Shown here: one piece after another, positions 8,109 to 19,601 of the stretch
How positions within the stretch are numbered: the first letter of the stretch is position 1
Layout: each line of letters opens with the position of its first letter
Origin: JAGLTZ01 sp964637695
GTDB lineage: Bacteria > Blakebacterota > Blakebacteria > Blakebacterales > Blakebacteraceae
Assembly: GCA_964637695.1 (NCBI GenBank)
Contig: CAZWVF010000001.1
Coordinates: 42,453-106,452 of the forward strand
Direction: 5' to 3'
DNA: 64,000 nucleotides
Program-made: the position numbers and the translations under genes
The notes under the pieces: model-generated
The model's input: the letters and a program-made list of their open reading frames with translations, nothing else
Database searches by the model: none
Told to the model about the DNA's origin: nothing

Positions 8109-9338
8109 GTGCCGATAGGGATAAGGGAGACAGGACGACTGGCGGCCACCTCGCTGATTGCAAACCCTCTCAGGACTCTGCTGACCAGCCTGGGTATAAT
8201 CATCGGTGTGCTGGCCGTTGTGGGCATGAGCAGCCTGATAGAAGGATTGAACCAGTACGTCACAACCGAACTGAGCCAGGTCGGAAGCGACACATTCTAC
8301 ATACAATCAAGGCCCAGCATAGAGATCCAGGTGGGGGGACACAGCAACAGGCAGGACTGGGAAGACCTGACAATCGAAGACAAGAGGGCCCTGGAAGACA
8401 ACGCTCCATCGATACTCTTCGTATCAGCCTACTCCACCCACTTCGGTGTGGAGATCCGCTACGGCGGTGAAAAGACCAATCCCAATGTGTTGCTCTACGG
8501 CGCCGACCAGTACCTGCCCAGACTGCAGGGGCTCGACCTGGATGCGGGACGGTTCCTGGCCCCGATAGATGACACCAACCGCAGGAATGTGGCGATCCTC
8601 GGAGTCGACGTGGTGGAGACGCTCTTCCCCAATATCGATCCGCTGGGCAGGGAGATCCGGATAGACAGTCACCGCTACCGGGTGATCGGCATACTGGAAC
8701 GTCAGGGAGAATTCCTGGGATTCAGCCAGGACAACCTGGTCATCATTCCCGTCTCCTCCTTCAGAAAGTACTGGGGCCGCCGCAGTGAGATACAGATGGC
8801 CGTCATGGCCCGCACGGGTCGTATGCAGGAGGCGATAGACGAATCGATCGTGGTGCTGAGGCTCCGGAGGGAAGTACCGCCCGGTGAACCGAACAATTTC
8901 GAGATAATGACGGCAGACGCGATCCAGAAGACCATGGACACGCTGATAATCGGCATAAGCCTTGTGATGGTGGGTATTGCCAGCATCAGCCTTCTGGTCG
9001 GCGGTATCGGCATCATGAATATCATGCTGGTCTCTGTTACGGAACGGACGCGTGAGATCGGGATCCGCAAGGCAACAGGGGCCAGAAGGGGCGATATCAC
9101 AAGGCAGTTTCTGGTGGAAGCGATTGTGCTGAGCGGGGTCGGGGGAACTGTTGGTACTCTGCTTGGCGTCGGAATGGGTCTGCTGACAGGTGCCGTTACG
9201 CCGCTTCCGGCTGCGGTTCCCGTCTGGGCGCTTCTGGCGGCTATCCTCGTGTGCGGCGGCATCGGCGTTGGATTTGGAGTATATCCGGCCATGAGGGCTG
9301 CAAGGCTCGATCCGGTCGAAGCACTGCGTTACGAGTAA
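8109..9338 (+). CDS. MacB-type ABC transporter permease (second)
   Basis: Second permease subunit, 409 residues, with the same architecture as its neighbour: helix at about 15-40, periplasmic domain, and FtsX domain with the GGIGIMNIMLVSVTERTREIG-type motif at about 300. The two share the family's core segments but differ widely in the periplasmic domain, so the copies are diverged and probably form a heterodimer. The start is GTG, 9 bp after the first permease. It is the last gene of the export operon; a palindromic repeat begins 12 bp after its stop. Confidence 0.94.
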   Translation: MPIGIRETGRLAATSLIANPLRTLLTSLGIIIGVLAVVGMSSLIEGLNQYVTTELSQVGSDTFYIQSRPSIEIQVGGHSNRQDWEDLTIEDKRALEDNAPSILFVSAYSTHFGVEIRYGGEKTNPNVLLYGADQYLPRLQGLDLDAGRFLAPIDDTNRRNVAILGVDVVETLFPNIDPLGREIRIDSHRYRVIGILERQGEFLGFSQDNLVIIPVSSFRKYWGRRSEIQMAVMARTGRMQEAIDESIVVLRLRREVPPGEPNNFEIMTADAIQKTMDTLIIGISLVMVGIASISLLVGGIGIMNIMLVSVTERTREIGIRKATGARRGDITRQFLVEAIVLSGVGGTVGTLLGVGMGLLTGAVTPLPAAVPVWALLAAILVCGGIGVGFGVYPAMRAARLDPVEALRYE

Positions 9339-9350
9339 TCCTTTCAGATA

Positions 9351-9471
9351 GTAAACGGCCTTTTCCCTCGATCTCTGCGTCAGCCTTCCGTTTTCCTTGT
9401 GCGGCGTACAGTAATTACGCCTCCGCGTCACCCGTTGACTTCCTTGACCTCAAGGGAAAATCTTCGTTTAC
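9351..9471. repeat. Long palindromic repeat, family B, copy 1 (121 bp)
   Basis: Outer arms are GTAAACG (9351-9357) and CGTTTAC (9465-9471). Second arms are TTTTCCCT (9361-9368) and AGGGAAAA (9453-9460). A central hairpin pairs GGCGTA (9403-9408) with TACGCC (9416-9421). The middle part aligns over most positions with the element at 55706-55846, including the shared string CTTGTGCG and TTCCTTGACC. It separates the exporter operon from ribD. Confidence 0.85.
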
Positions 9472-9542
9472 ATTTCAGAAAGCAGATTGCATTTCAAGCC
9501 GATGTTGTAACTGGGCTTCTCTTACCACATTTTACATACCTT

Positions 9543-10664
9543 ATGACCTACAATCGTTCTTCGGAATCTGCGGCAGGCAGCCGGGATACGCATTTCATGC
9601 GCAGGGCGTTGAAACTCGCCGAAATCGGGCGGTGGTCAGCGCCTCCCAATCCAGCAGTTGGTGCCGTCGTTGTGGCAGGTGACTCGATCGTGGGTGAAGG
9701 GTTTCACCTTCGACCAGGTATGCCGCATGCCGAGATCGTCGCCCTCGAGAAAGCCGGCGATCAGGCGAGGGGCGCCACTCTTTATGTGAATCTGGAGCCG
9801 TGCAACCATCACGGTCGCACACCTCCCTGCACTGTCTCAATAATCGAAGCCGGAATAAGCAGGGTCGTTGTGCCCTGCATGGATCCTTCTCCAGCCGTCA
9901 GCGGCAGGGGACTGGAACGCCTCAGGGCAGCCGGTGTGAAAGTAGTGGAAGAAGTTGAATGTGAAGCGGCGTACACACTTAACTCCCGTCATTTCAAGGC
10001 TGCCGGGGAAGGAAGACCCGCGGTTGTAGCCAAGGTAGCCCGAACCATCGATGGCAGGACTGCCCTGCACGGACCTAAGACCCTGGCTGTCACAGGTGAG
10101 CCCGCACAGCAGTACGTCGGGCTCAGGCGCTCGGAAGTGAACGGGATAATGGTGGGCATAGGTACTCTGCTCGCAGATGATCCCAGGTTGAATGCCAGAG
10201 CAGTTGATGGTTCACTGCTGGCGCGCCAGCCTGTACGCGTGGTCGTGGATGCTTCTCTCGATACACCCGATGATGCAACGGTGCTGTCAGAGCCCGGTGG
10301 GGAGGTAGTGCTGGTGGCTGCGGAGGGCTTGGAAGATGAATCGCGTGCTGAAAAACTGGCAGATGCCGGTGCCACTATTCTGAGAGTTCCGGTTGATTCG
10401 GACGGTCGTCTGGATGCTCTGAAAGTGTTGAGGGCACTTGCCGGTGAAGGGATGAACAGTTTACTCGTTGAGGGGGGTGGCAAGCTGCTTTCCTCTCTGG
10501 CTGCAAAGGATTTAATTGATTTCTGGCAGATATGGATCGGTCCGAAGATAATTGGGGCAGGGAGGGGAATATTGTTTGAAGCACTGGAAACCCCGATTCG
10601 CCTGGGTCCCTTACAGACATTGGAAGTTGGGGAAGACCTGCTTGTCAGTGCATTTCCGGAGTGA
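9543..10664 (+). CDS. ribD: Bifunctional riboflavin biosynthesis protein RibD
   Basis: Deaminates the pyrimidine made by GTP cyclohydrolase II and then reduces its ribose side chain (steps 2 and 3 of riboflavin synthesis). The N-terminal deaminase domain shows PNPAVGAVVV, the HAE zinc/catalytic motif, and the zinc ligands in PCNHHGRTPPC. The C-terminal reductase domain begins near KVARTIDGRTAL and has the LLVEGGGKLL segment. The ATG at 9543 gives a normal family N-terminus; an ATG at 9597 is also possible. The frame is open upstream only because it runs through the palindromic repeat. No FMN riboswitch could be recognised upstream. Confidence 0.94.
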   Translation: MTYNRSSESAAGSRDTHFMRRALKLAEIGRWSAPPNPAVGAVVVAGDSIVGEGFHLRPGMPHAEIVALEKAGDQARGATLYVNLEPCNHHGRTPPCTVSIIEAGISRVVVPCMDPSPAVSGRGLERLRAAGVKVVEEVECEAAYTLNSRHFKAAGEGRPAVVAKVARTIDGRTALHGPKTLAVTGEPAQQYVGLRRSEVNGIMVGIGTLLADDPRLNARAVDGSLLARQPVRVVVDASLDTPDDATVLSEPGGEVVLVAAEGLEDESRAEKLADAGATILRVPVDSDGRLDALKVLRALAGEGMNSLLVEGGGKLLSSLAAKDLIDFWQIWIGPKIIGAGRGILFEALETPIRLGPLQTLEVGEDLLVSAFPE

Positions 10665-10688
10665 TGGCAGAAAGTTGAGGATGGCTGC

Positions 10689-11363
10689 ATGTTCAGCGGT
10701 ATAGTAGAAACCATCGGGATAATCAGGAGGATCGAGGAGGGCGAAGCTGTAACCCGCTTTACTGTCACTTCCAGGCAGATTACCGAACGGCTTTCGATCG
10801 GTGATTCGGTCAGCACGGCAGGCGTCTGTCTGACCGTGGTGGAGATTTCCGGTGATGATTTCAGCGTGGAGGCTATTCCTGAAACACTGCGGTTGACCAG
10901 TCTTGGTGATCTGAAGGAGGGAGATGGAGTCAACCTGGAACTCTCTCTGACTCTGATGGATGGTCTGGGAGGTCACCTGGTTTCAGGGCATGTGGATGGA
11001 ACGGGTGTCCGTCTCGATGGACCCACCGATGACTATCAGGCAAGGCCGCTGGAAGAGGGAGAGGTGATCCACTGGTACTCGGCACCAGAGTCTCTGATGC
11101 GCTACCTTGTGCCGAAAGGTTCGATCACAGTAGAAGGCGTGAGTCTTACAGTGGTCGACGTTGCCGGCAAAGCATTCTCGGTGGCGCTGATACCCCATAC
11201 GCTTGAAGAAACCACCCTGGGTCGGCTGCAGGTCGGCGGGAGGGTCAATCTGGAGGCCGATATGATCGCCAAGTATGTTGCGGAACAGCTGGAGCCCTAC
11301 CTGCAACTGCTCCGGGGAGAAATGAAAGAGGTGACAGCTCAGGAGGATCAAAGAGCACAATGA
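10689..11363 (+). CDS. ribE: Riboflavin synthase alpha subunit
   Basis: Final enzyme of riboflavin synthesis: dismutates two molecules of 6,7-dimethyl-8-ribityllumazine into riboflavin and the pyrimidine precursor. The 224 residues contain two lumazine-binding repeats, the first opening MFSGIVETIG with GDSVSTAGVCLTV, the second around GHLVSGHVDGTG and GSITVEGVSLTVV. It is slightly longer than usual because of about ten extra residues in the second repeat (near DDYQARPLEEGE). Its TGA overlaps the ribBA ATG by four bases, implying coupled translation. Confidence 0.95.
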   Translation: MFSGIVETIGIIRRIEEGEAVTRFTVTSRQITERLSIGDSVSTAGVCLTVVEISGDDFSVEAIPETLRLTSLGDLKEGDGVNLELSLTLMDGLGGHLVSGHVDGTGVRLDGPTDDYQARPLEEGEVIHWYSAPESLMRYLVPKGSITVEGVSLTVVDVAGKAFSVALIPHTLEETTLGRLQVGGRVNLEADMIAKYVAEQLEPYLQLLRGEMKEVTAQEDQRAQ

Positions 11364-12646
11364 GTGAATCAGAAGCAGAGACCCGACAGGGAGAGGGGAG
11401 CCCGGCACAGCTGGCTCCGACTCCCGGCTTCAATGCCATCGAAGAGGCGATCATCGAGATGCGGGAAGGCCGGATGCTGATCGTCGTGGATGATGAGGAT
11501 CGGGAGAATGAGGGGGACCTGTTGATGGCGGCCGACAGAGCCACACCGGAAGCCGTCAACTTCATGGCCATACACGGCAGGGGATTGATCTGCGTTGCGC
11601 TGACTCCCGAAAGGCTCGAACATCTCGATCTGGGACCGATGGTATCGGATAACACCGCCAAGCTGACTACGGCGTTCACGGTATCGGTGGATGCCGTTGA
11701 GGGCACTACGACGGGAATCAGCGCCCACGACAGGGCCACGACGATAGAGATGCTGCTCAAGCCGGATACGAAACCCTCAGATCTGGCACGCCCGGGACAC
11801 ATCTTCCCCCTCCGCGCCGAGCGCGGTGGAGTACTGAGCAGAGCCGGTCATACGGAGGCATCTGTGGATCTGGCACGGATGGCTGGTCTGACCCCTGCAG
11901 GTGTGCTGTGCGAGATCATGAGCACTGACGGCACGATGGCCCGCGTACCCGAACTGCTTGAATTCGCCAAAGGCCACGGTTTCAAGATAATCACAATCAA
12001 GGATCTCATTGCCTATCGTCGCAGAACAGAAACACTCGTATCGAAAGTAGCCGAGGTAGATTTCCCTACCCGTTTCGGCGGATTCAGACTGCACCTGTAT
12101 GAAAGCAAGGTCGACGACCATCATCACATGGCAGTGGTCAAAGGGAATGTAGCTGACGGTGAACCGGTACTGGTCCGTGCGCACAGCCAGTGCCTCACCG
12201 GTGATCTCTTCCACAGCATGAGGTGTGACTGCGGTGACCAGCTCGAGGCAGCCCTCTCGAAGATAGAGGAGGGTGGCAAGGGTGTTCTGCTCTATATGCG
12301 TCAGGAGGGCCGCGGGATAGGACTGGCCAACAAGATCAGGGCATACGAGCTGCAGGACCAGGGCAGAGATACGGTGGAGGCCAATGTCGAACTCGGTTTT
12401 GGAGTCGACCTGCGCGACTACGGTGTCGGCGCCCAGATCCTGTGGGACCTGGGTGTGAGACAGATAAGGTTGATGACGAACAATCCCAAGAAGGTAATCG
12501 GTTTGCAGGGACACGGGCTGTCGATCGTGGAGAGGGTACCCCTGCAGATAGATCCGAACGAAGTGAATGCAAGGTACCTGCAGACGAAGAAGGACAAGCT
12601 GGGCCACCTGCTCTCTATTGGTGACAAAAAGGGTGGTGAAGAATGA
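11360..12646 (+). CDS. ribBA: Bifunctional 3,4-DHBP synthase / GTP cyclohydrolase II (RibBA)
   Basis: Supplies both precursors of lumazine. The N-terminal domain (about 22-220) is 3,4-dihydroxy-2-butanone 4-phosphate synthase: DDEDRENEGDL, GISAHDRATT, and GHTEASVDLARMAGL with the catalytic acidic and histidine residues. The C-terminal domain (about 225-420) is GTP cyclohydrolase II: the zinc cysteines lie in SQCLTGDLFHSMRCDCGDQ, followed by QEGRGIGL. The 428-residue length is normal for the fusion, with about 20 extra residues at the N-terminus. It overlaps ribE upstream and ribH downstream by four bases each. Confidence 0.96.
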   Translation: MSESEAETRQGEGSPAQLAPTPGFNAIEEAIIEMREGRMLIVVDDEDRENEGDLLMAADRATPEAVNFMAIHGRGLICVALTPERLEHLDLGPMVSDNTAKLTTAFTVSVDAVEGTTTGISAHDRATTIEMLLKPDTKPSDLARPGHIFPLRAERGGVLSRAGHTEASVDLARMAGLTPAGVLCEIMSTDGTMARVPELLEFAKGHGFKIITIKDLIAYRRRTETLVSKVAEVDFPTRFGGFRLHLYESKVDDHHHMAVVKGNVADGEPVLVRAHSQCLTGDLFHSMRCDCGDQLEAALSKIEEGGKGVLLYMRQEGRGIGLANKIRAYELQDQGRDTVEANVELGFGVDLRDYGVGAQILWDLGVRQIRLMTNNPKKVIGLQGHGLSIVERVPLQIDPNEVNARYLQTKKDKLGHLLSIGDKKGGEE

Positions 12647-13149
12647 GTGTGAAGATTCTGGAAGGGGAGAGGTCCGGCGCCGGGCTGAAGATCGGTATCG
12701 TCGCCGGCAGATTCAACAGCGAGGTCGTTGAGGGACTGCTGGATGGCGCCATGGAGGTCCTGAAAGAGGCTGATGTCACAGATAGTGATGTTGTTGTTGC
12801 ATGGGTTCCCGGTGCGCTCGAACTGCCCCTGGCAGCGAGCAGGCTGGTTGAAAGGGAAGGGGTGGATGGTATCGTTGCCCTCGGATGTGTAATAAGAGGC
12901 GAGACGGCGCATTTCGAGCATGTGTCCAGAGAGGCGATCTCCGGTCTCAACAGGATCGGTCTCGACCTCGGACTGCCGGTCGCTATCGGCATTCTGACTG
13001 TTGAGAATATGGATCAGGCCAGGATCAGGTCCGGACTCGACCCCGATCCATCCGGCGGAAAAGAAGGACGCCGGAGACACCGCGGCCGGGAAGCTGCCGA
13101 AGCATGTCTTGAAATGATCAACCTGTTACACAGGATTGAAGACAGGTAA
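12643..13149 (+). CDS. ribH: 6,7-dimethyl-8-ribityllumazine synthase
   Basis: Condenses the RibA/RibD pyrimidine with dihydroxybutanone phosphate to form lumazine. Family landmarks: AGRFNSEVVEGLL, VPGALELPLAA, GCVIRGETAHFEHVS with the catalytic histidine, and GILTVENMDQA. The C-terminus carries a charged Arg/Lys-rich stretch (KEGRRRHRGREAAEA), which is longer than the usual KG-GNKG segment but in the right place. The ATG overlaps the ribBA stop (ATGA). nusB follows after 5 bp, a gene order widely seen in bacteria. Confidence 0.95.
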   Translation: MSVKILEGERSGAGLKIGIVAGRFNSEVVEGLLDGAMEVLKEADVTDSDVVVAWVPGALELPLAASRLVEREGVDGIVALGCVIRGETAHFEHVSREAISGLNRIGLDLGLPVAIGILTVENMDQARIRSGLDPDPSGGKEGRRRHRGREAAEACLEMINLLHRIEDR

Positions 13150-13154
13150 CAGGG

Positions 13155-13571
13155 ATGGGCAGGCGGCGAAAAGCACGCGAGATAGTGCTTCAGACACTAT
13201 ACGCACAGGCGATCAACGGCGATCCGATGGAGGAGGTTCTAGAGGATCAACTATCGCAGGCAGAGTACGACGATGAGGTAACCAGTTTCGTCCGCCGGCT
13301 GGCGATCAAGGTGGATGAGGTGAAAGAGGAACTGGATGTGATGATAGCCGAGACGGCTAATAACTGGGAGATCGGAAGAATCGCACTGATAGACAAACTG
13401 ATTCTGAGGATGGGGTTGTGCGAACTGATCCACTTCCCCGATATCCCGCAGAAGGTCTGCATAAACGAGTCGATCGAAATAGCTAAGAAGTATTCATCGG
13501 CTGATGCAAAGAGGTTTGTAAACGGTATACTCGATTCCATATATAGGGATCAGGTTCGGGAGGAAGCATGA
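13155..13571 (+). CDS. nusB: Transcription antitermination factor NusB
   Basis: NusB binds boxA RNA with NusE (S10) in rRNA antitermination. The 138 residues include GRRRKAREIVLQTLYA at the start and NWEIGRIALIDKLILRMGLCEL, FPDIPQKVCINESIEIAKKYS and KRFVNGILDSIYR near the end, all family landmarks. It follows ribH by 5 bp, the usual ribH-nusB linkage, and its stop overlaps the ATG of the phosphoesterase gene (ATGA). Confidence 0.95.
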   Translation: MGRRRKAREIVLQTLYAQAINGDPMEEVLEDQLSQAEYDDEVTSFVRRLAIKVDEVKEELDVMIAETANNWEIGRIALIDKLILRMGLCELIHFPDIPQKVCINESIEIAKKYSSADAKRFVNGILDSIYRDQVREEA

Positions 13572-14290
13572 GACTGGCCTTTATAAGCGATATCCATGCG
13601 AATATTCATGCACTCAATGCAGCGGCAGAGCGTTTGGAACAGGAGGCTCCCGATAAGATCATCTGTGTCGGGGACGTTGTCGGCTACGGTGCATACCCTC
13701 TCGAATGTCTCGACTGGGTGCGAGAGCACTGCGAGTTCACGGTCCAGGGCAATCACGATTTTCACGCTGTGGAACATTTAGAGGCGTACAACTTCAATCC
13801 CAGGGCATATACAGCTCTGGCGTGGACCGGCGATCAGTTGAGGGAGGAAGACAGGCAGTGGCTGCGTGGGCTGCCCATCTCCGAGGTTGTTGATGATGCC
13901 ACGGTAATCCACGGTCACCCGTTGGTTCCGGAGGCCTGGCTATACATACTCGATGGTCACCAGGCGGATCTGGCTCTGCAGCTGGTGGAGCAGAGTTACG
14001 TCGTAACCGGGCACAGCCATATGCAGGGTTGTTTCCTCGAAGGGGAGGGGCGGACGAAGATGATCCATGATGAAGTCATCGATCTGAAGGGGCGCAGGGC
14101 TGTATTGAATCCAGGCAGTGTCGGCCAGCCCAGGGACGGCGATGCCCGGGCCGCCATGGCCATATTCGATACGGATGAACTGATCTTCACACTCATCCGG
14201 ATCGATTACGATGTCGATGGTGCGCGTGATGCTATTATAGAAGCGGGACTGCCGAAGGAACTGGGTGACCGCTTGCTGGTTGGATATTAG
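13568..14290 (+). CDS. Calcineurin-like metallophosphoesterase (YfcE/ApaH-like)
   Basis: Predicted two-metal phosphoesterase of 240 residues. Metal-binding motifs are visible in order: FISDIHANIHALNA (D-x-H), GDVVGYGAYP (GD), GNHD, the histidine of IHGHP, and the TGHSHM (GHxH) motif. LNPGSVGQPRDGD near the C-terminus is typical of the subgroup. The substrate cannot be deduced. It is translationally coupled to nusB and lies in the riboflavin-nusB operon. Confidence 0.88.
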   Translation: MRLAFISDIHANIHALNAAAERLEQEAPDKIICVGDVVGYGAYPLECLDWVREHCEFTVQGNHDFHAVEHLEAYNFNPRAYTALAWTGDQLREEDRQWLRGLPISEVVDDATVIHGHPLVPEAWLYILDGHQADLALQLVEQSYVVTGHSHMQGCFLEGEGRTKMIHDEVIDLKGRRAVLNPGSVGQPRDGDARAAMAIFDTDELIFTLIRIDYDVDGARDAIIEAGLPKELGDRLLVGY

Positions 14291-14348
14291 GAGATAGATA
14301 GAACATGAAGATGGCCCGGTAGAGGGCAGCGAGGGGAAATAACTGGTA

Positions 14349-17330
<2,982 letters not shown>

Positions 17331-17347
17331 AGAAAGGATTCTGACTG

Positions 17348-17905
17348 ATGAAGGGTATGAAGTGGCTTCTCTCCAAGCTGATGATCCCGGTAGCTGCCCT
17401 CGGCAGAGACCGCAGACCCGTGGTTCGGATGGGGAATGCTCTCAACGTGGTAAAGCAGGTGCTTCTGGTTCTTCCGCTGGATGAGAACGAAAGGCAGCAA
17501 ATGCTGCCCCAGCTCTTCCAGTTCAAATCAGATTTCCCCCAGTGGAATCTGGATCTGCTCTTCATCGGAGGCTCTGTCCCCACCGAAGAAGAGGAATTCA
17601 AGGGGATAGGAATCGTACGGGCTACCACCGAAGATGTCTCCTCCCTGGGATTGCCACGCAAGGATCTTGTCAATGGGCTGAAAGAACGCTCGTACGATCT
17701 TGTGATTGATCTCAGCCTCGACTCCCATCCCTTTGTTCCCTACCTGCTCTGGCGTTCACAGATACCGCTGCGGATGGGTGTGAACGAGTCGGGACGCATG
17801 CGGAGCAGGTCGTACAACCTGACGGTCAGACTGAAGGGACAGGACGAAGTTCTTAGAGGGCTTGCCGGTACGCTGGCTCCTATCTGCAAGGCTGGAACTG
17901 TGTGA
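17348..17905 (+). CDS. GT9-like half protein, N-terminal heptosyltransferase-type domain
   Basis: A 185-residue protein with the Rossmann-like pattern of the N-terminal half of GT9 glycosyltransferases: strand VKQVLLVLPL at about 35-45, a DLLFIGG strand, and YDLVIDLSLDSHPF at about 120. The C-terminal nucleotide-sugar-binding half is missing. Its stop overlaps the GTG start of a full-length GT9 gene by four bases. I infer that it is a non-catalytic partner of that enzyme or a paralogue reduced to one domain; the clean frame and overlap argue against simple decay. Confidence 0.6.
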   Translation: MKGMKWLLSKLMIPVAALGRDRRPVVRMGNALNVVKQVLLVLPLDENERQQMLPQLFQFKSDFPQWNLDLLFIGGSVPTEEEEFKGIGIVRATTEDVSSLGLPRKDLVNGLKERSYDLVIDLSLDSHPFVPYLLWRSQIPLRMGVNESGRMRSRSYNLTVRLKGQDEVLRGLAGTLAPICKAGTV

Positions 17906-18930
17906 GCAGACGTTACCTTGTCGTCCGGTTCTCCAGTCTGGGCGATGTTGTTCTGACAGCACCCGTCTTTGAAGTATTGAAGTCCGCTCCCGATGACATC
18001 CACACCACATTTCTCACCAAAGTGGATTATGCCGACCTCCATCGTCACAATCCTTTTCTCGATGAAGTGAGGGCCTTCGACTCAAAGGCAGAATCCCTCA
18101 TATCACTGATCAGCTGGGTGAAGGCGGGGAAGTTCGACATGATCGTGGATCTGCACCGTTCCATACGGAGCCGGCTGATATCTCTTCGATCCGGCATTCC
18201 AACAGTCAGATACAACCAGCAGCGGTTCAGAAGATTCAAAATGATCGTGCGGCTTCGATCGGGTGCACTGAAGGGTCTGAAGCCGGTAGTCGATCGTTAC
18301 CTGGAAACTCTGCGGTTGGACGGTACCGATGCCTCCAGCTTCGACAATGTACCGAAGTTGTACCTGAACGAGGATGAACTTGAAAGGGGCCATCGGTGGC
18401 GAAACGATCTGACAGGTGAGAGAGAAGGGCGTCTGATAGCACTTTTACCTGGTGCAATGCATCCATCGAAACAGTGGCCTTCGGTCTATTTCTCGGAGCT
18501 GGCCCGCCTTCTCGCCTGGAGAGGCGATATCCCGGTTATACTGTCCGCACCAGGAGAAGAGGAGCTGTCCGCACTTATCGTGAAAGAAGCCGGAGGAGAG
18601 GGAGTTATCCTGGGCGAAGCGCAGAGTGATCTGATCGATCTGGCCTCGTGTCTCGCTGCCACCAATGCCACAATCGCCAACGATTCGGGCCCGATGCACG
18701 TTGCCGCAGCTGTAGGAACTCCGATTCTGGGGCTTTTCGGTCCGACCAGCCCTGAGCTGGGTTTTGCACCCACCGGATCCTCCGCGGCATGTATGCATTT
18801 AGGGCATTTCTGCAGTCCCTGCAGCAAACACGGGAACAGGCCGTGCTGGCGTGGAAAAAGGTACTGTATGGACGAGATGGAACCAGAAATGGTGCTAAAT
18901 GCGCTGGATGAGCTGATAAACGGGGTGTAA
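17902..18930 (+). CDS. Glycosyltransferase family 9 (heptosyltransferase-like)
   Basis: Glycosyltransferase of 342 residues of the ADP-heptose:LPS heptosyltransferase family, expected to add a sugar to lipopolysaccharide core on the cytoplasmic face. Landmarks: YLVVRFSSLGDVVLTAPVF at the start, the ALLPGAMHPSKQWP donor-binding entry, and ANDSGPMHVAAAVGTPILGLFGPT with the family DSGPMH motif. A cysteine-rich tail (about 300-330) is common in this family. The start is GTG inside the preceding stop. Sugar specificity cannot be read from the sequence. Confidence 0.9.
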   Translation: MSRRYLVVRFSSLGDVVLTAPVFEVLKSAPDDIHTTFLTKVDYADLHRHNPFLDEVRAFDSKAESLISLISWVKAGKFDMIVDLHRSIRSRLISLRSGIPTVRYNQQRFRRFKMIVRLRSGALKGLKPVVDRYLETLRLDGTDASSFDNVPKLYLNEDELERGHRWRNDLTGEREGRLIALLPGAMHPSKQWPSVYFSELARLLAWRGDIPVILSAPGEEELSALIVKEAGGEGVILGEAQSDLIDLASCLAATNATIANDSGPMHVAAAVGTPILGLFGPTSPELGFAPTGSSAACMHLGHFCSPCSKHGNRPCWRGKRYCMDEMEPEMVLNALDELINGV

Positions 18931-18943
18931 TTGAAGAAAGACC

Positions 18944-18972
18944 TTGATTTATAAGAACTTACACCATATATT
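18944..18972 (+). promoter_or_regulatory. Sigma-70-type promoter for the CarD-family gene
   Basis: TTGATT (18944-18949) and TATATT (18967-18972) are separated by exactly 17 bp in an AT-rich stretch, about 97 bp before the ATG. It gives the CarD gene its own transcription start. Confidence 0.55.
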
Positions 18973-19068
18973 AAAAGTTGTTCCAAAATCAAAAATGCCC
19001 GAAAATCCAATGCCATAAGCTTGATTATTTTATGCCTTGTGAACGTATGGCCTGTGGAGGACAGCTGA

Positions 19069-19566
19069 ATGCAGACAATCACCAAAGGGTTCAAAGTTAA
19101 CGACAAGATTGTACACACAACCTGGGGTGGTGGATATATACGAAATATCACTACCAAAGAGGTCTCTGAAGAGGCAATAGAGTGTTACGAAATCGAACTG
19201 CTTCTGAACACTTCACGCGTGTTTGTACCGAAAAGTAACCTGGACGTAGCCGATGTCAGGCTTCCGGGTACCAAGGCCGATAACAAGAGGGCCGTCGATA
19301 TCCTCAAGGGCAGGAAAGGGCGCCTGGCAAACGACTGGAAAGCCCGGGTGACATTCCTGAAGAACCGTCTCGAACAGGGAACCCTCAAGGTCTACGCACA
19401 GACTGTCAAGGACCTGCGTCTGGGTTATGTCGATGACACGATCTCATCTACCGAGCGGAAAATCTATACGCGGGCGTACGACCTTCTCGCCAGCGAGATT
19501 GCACTGATCCGCGACTGCGACATTAAAGACGCGCATAAGTATTTAGAAAACCAACTGTCCGACTGA
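19069..19566 (+). CDS. CarD/CdnL-family RNA polymerase-binding regulator
   Basis: A 165-residue protein with an N-terminal CarD-type Tudor-like domain (about 6-65: FKVNDKIVHTTWGGGYI, then CYEIELLLNTSRVFVPKSNL), the part that binds the RNA polymerase beta subunit. An all-helical C-terminal domain follows (about 75-165), with a pattern matching the CdnL/CarD tail that contacts promoter DNA. Members stabilise open complexes, often at rRNA promoters. GGAGGA lies about 10 bases before the ATG. A good promoter sits upstream. The next gene is convergent. Confidence 0.82.
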   Translation: MQTITKGFKVNDKIVHTTWGGGYIRNITTKEVSEEAIECYEIELLLNTSRVFVPKSNLDVADVRLPGTKADNKRAVDILKGRKGRLANDWKARVTFLKNRLEQGTLKVYAQTVKDLRLGYVDDTISSTERKIYTRAYDLLASEIALIRDCDIKDAHKYLENQLSD

Positions 19567-19601
19567 AGCGGTCAAAAGCGGTTATTTTCAGCAAGAAAAA
19601 A

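Noticed and set aside
9472..9542. Possible FMN riboswitch in front of ribD
   Set aside because: The conserved FMN-element blocks (AGGGCGGGGTG type) are absent, and only about 70 bp lie between the repeat and the start.
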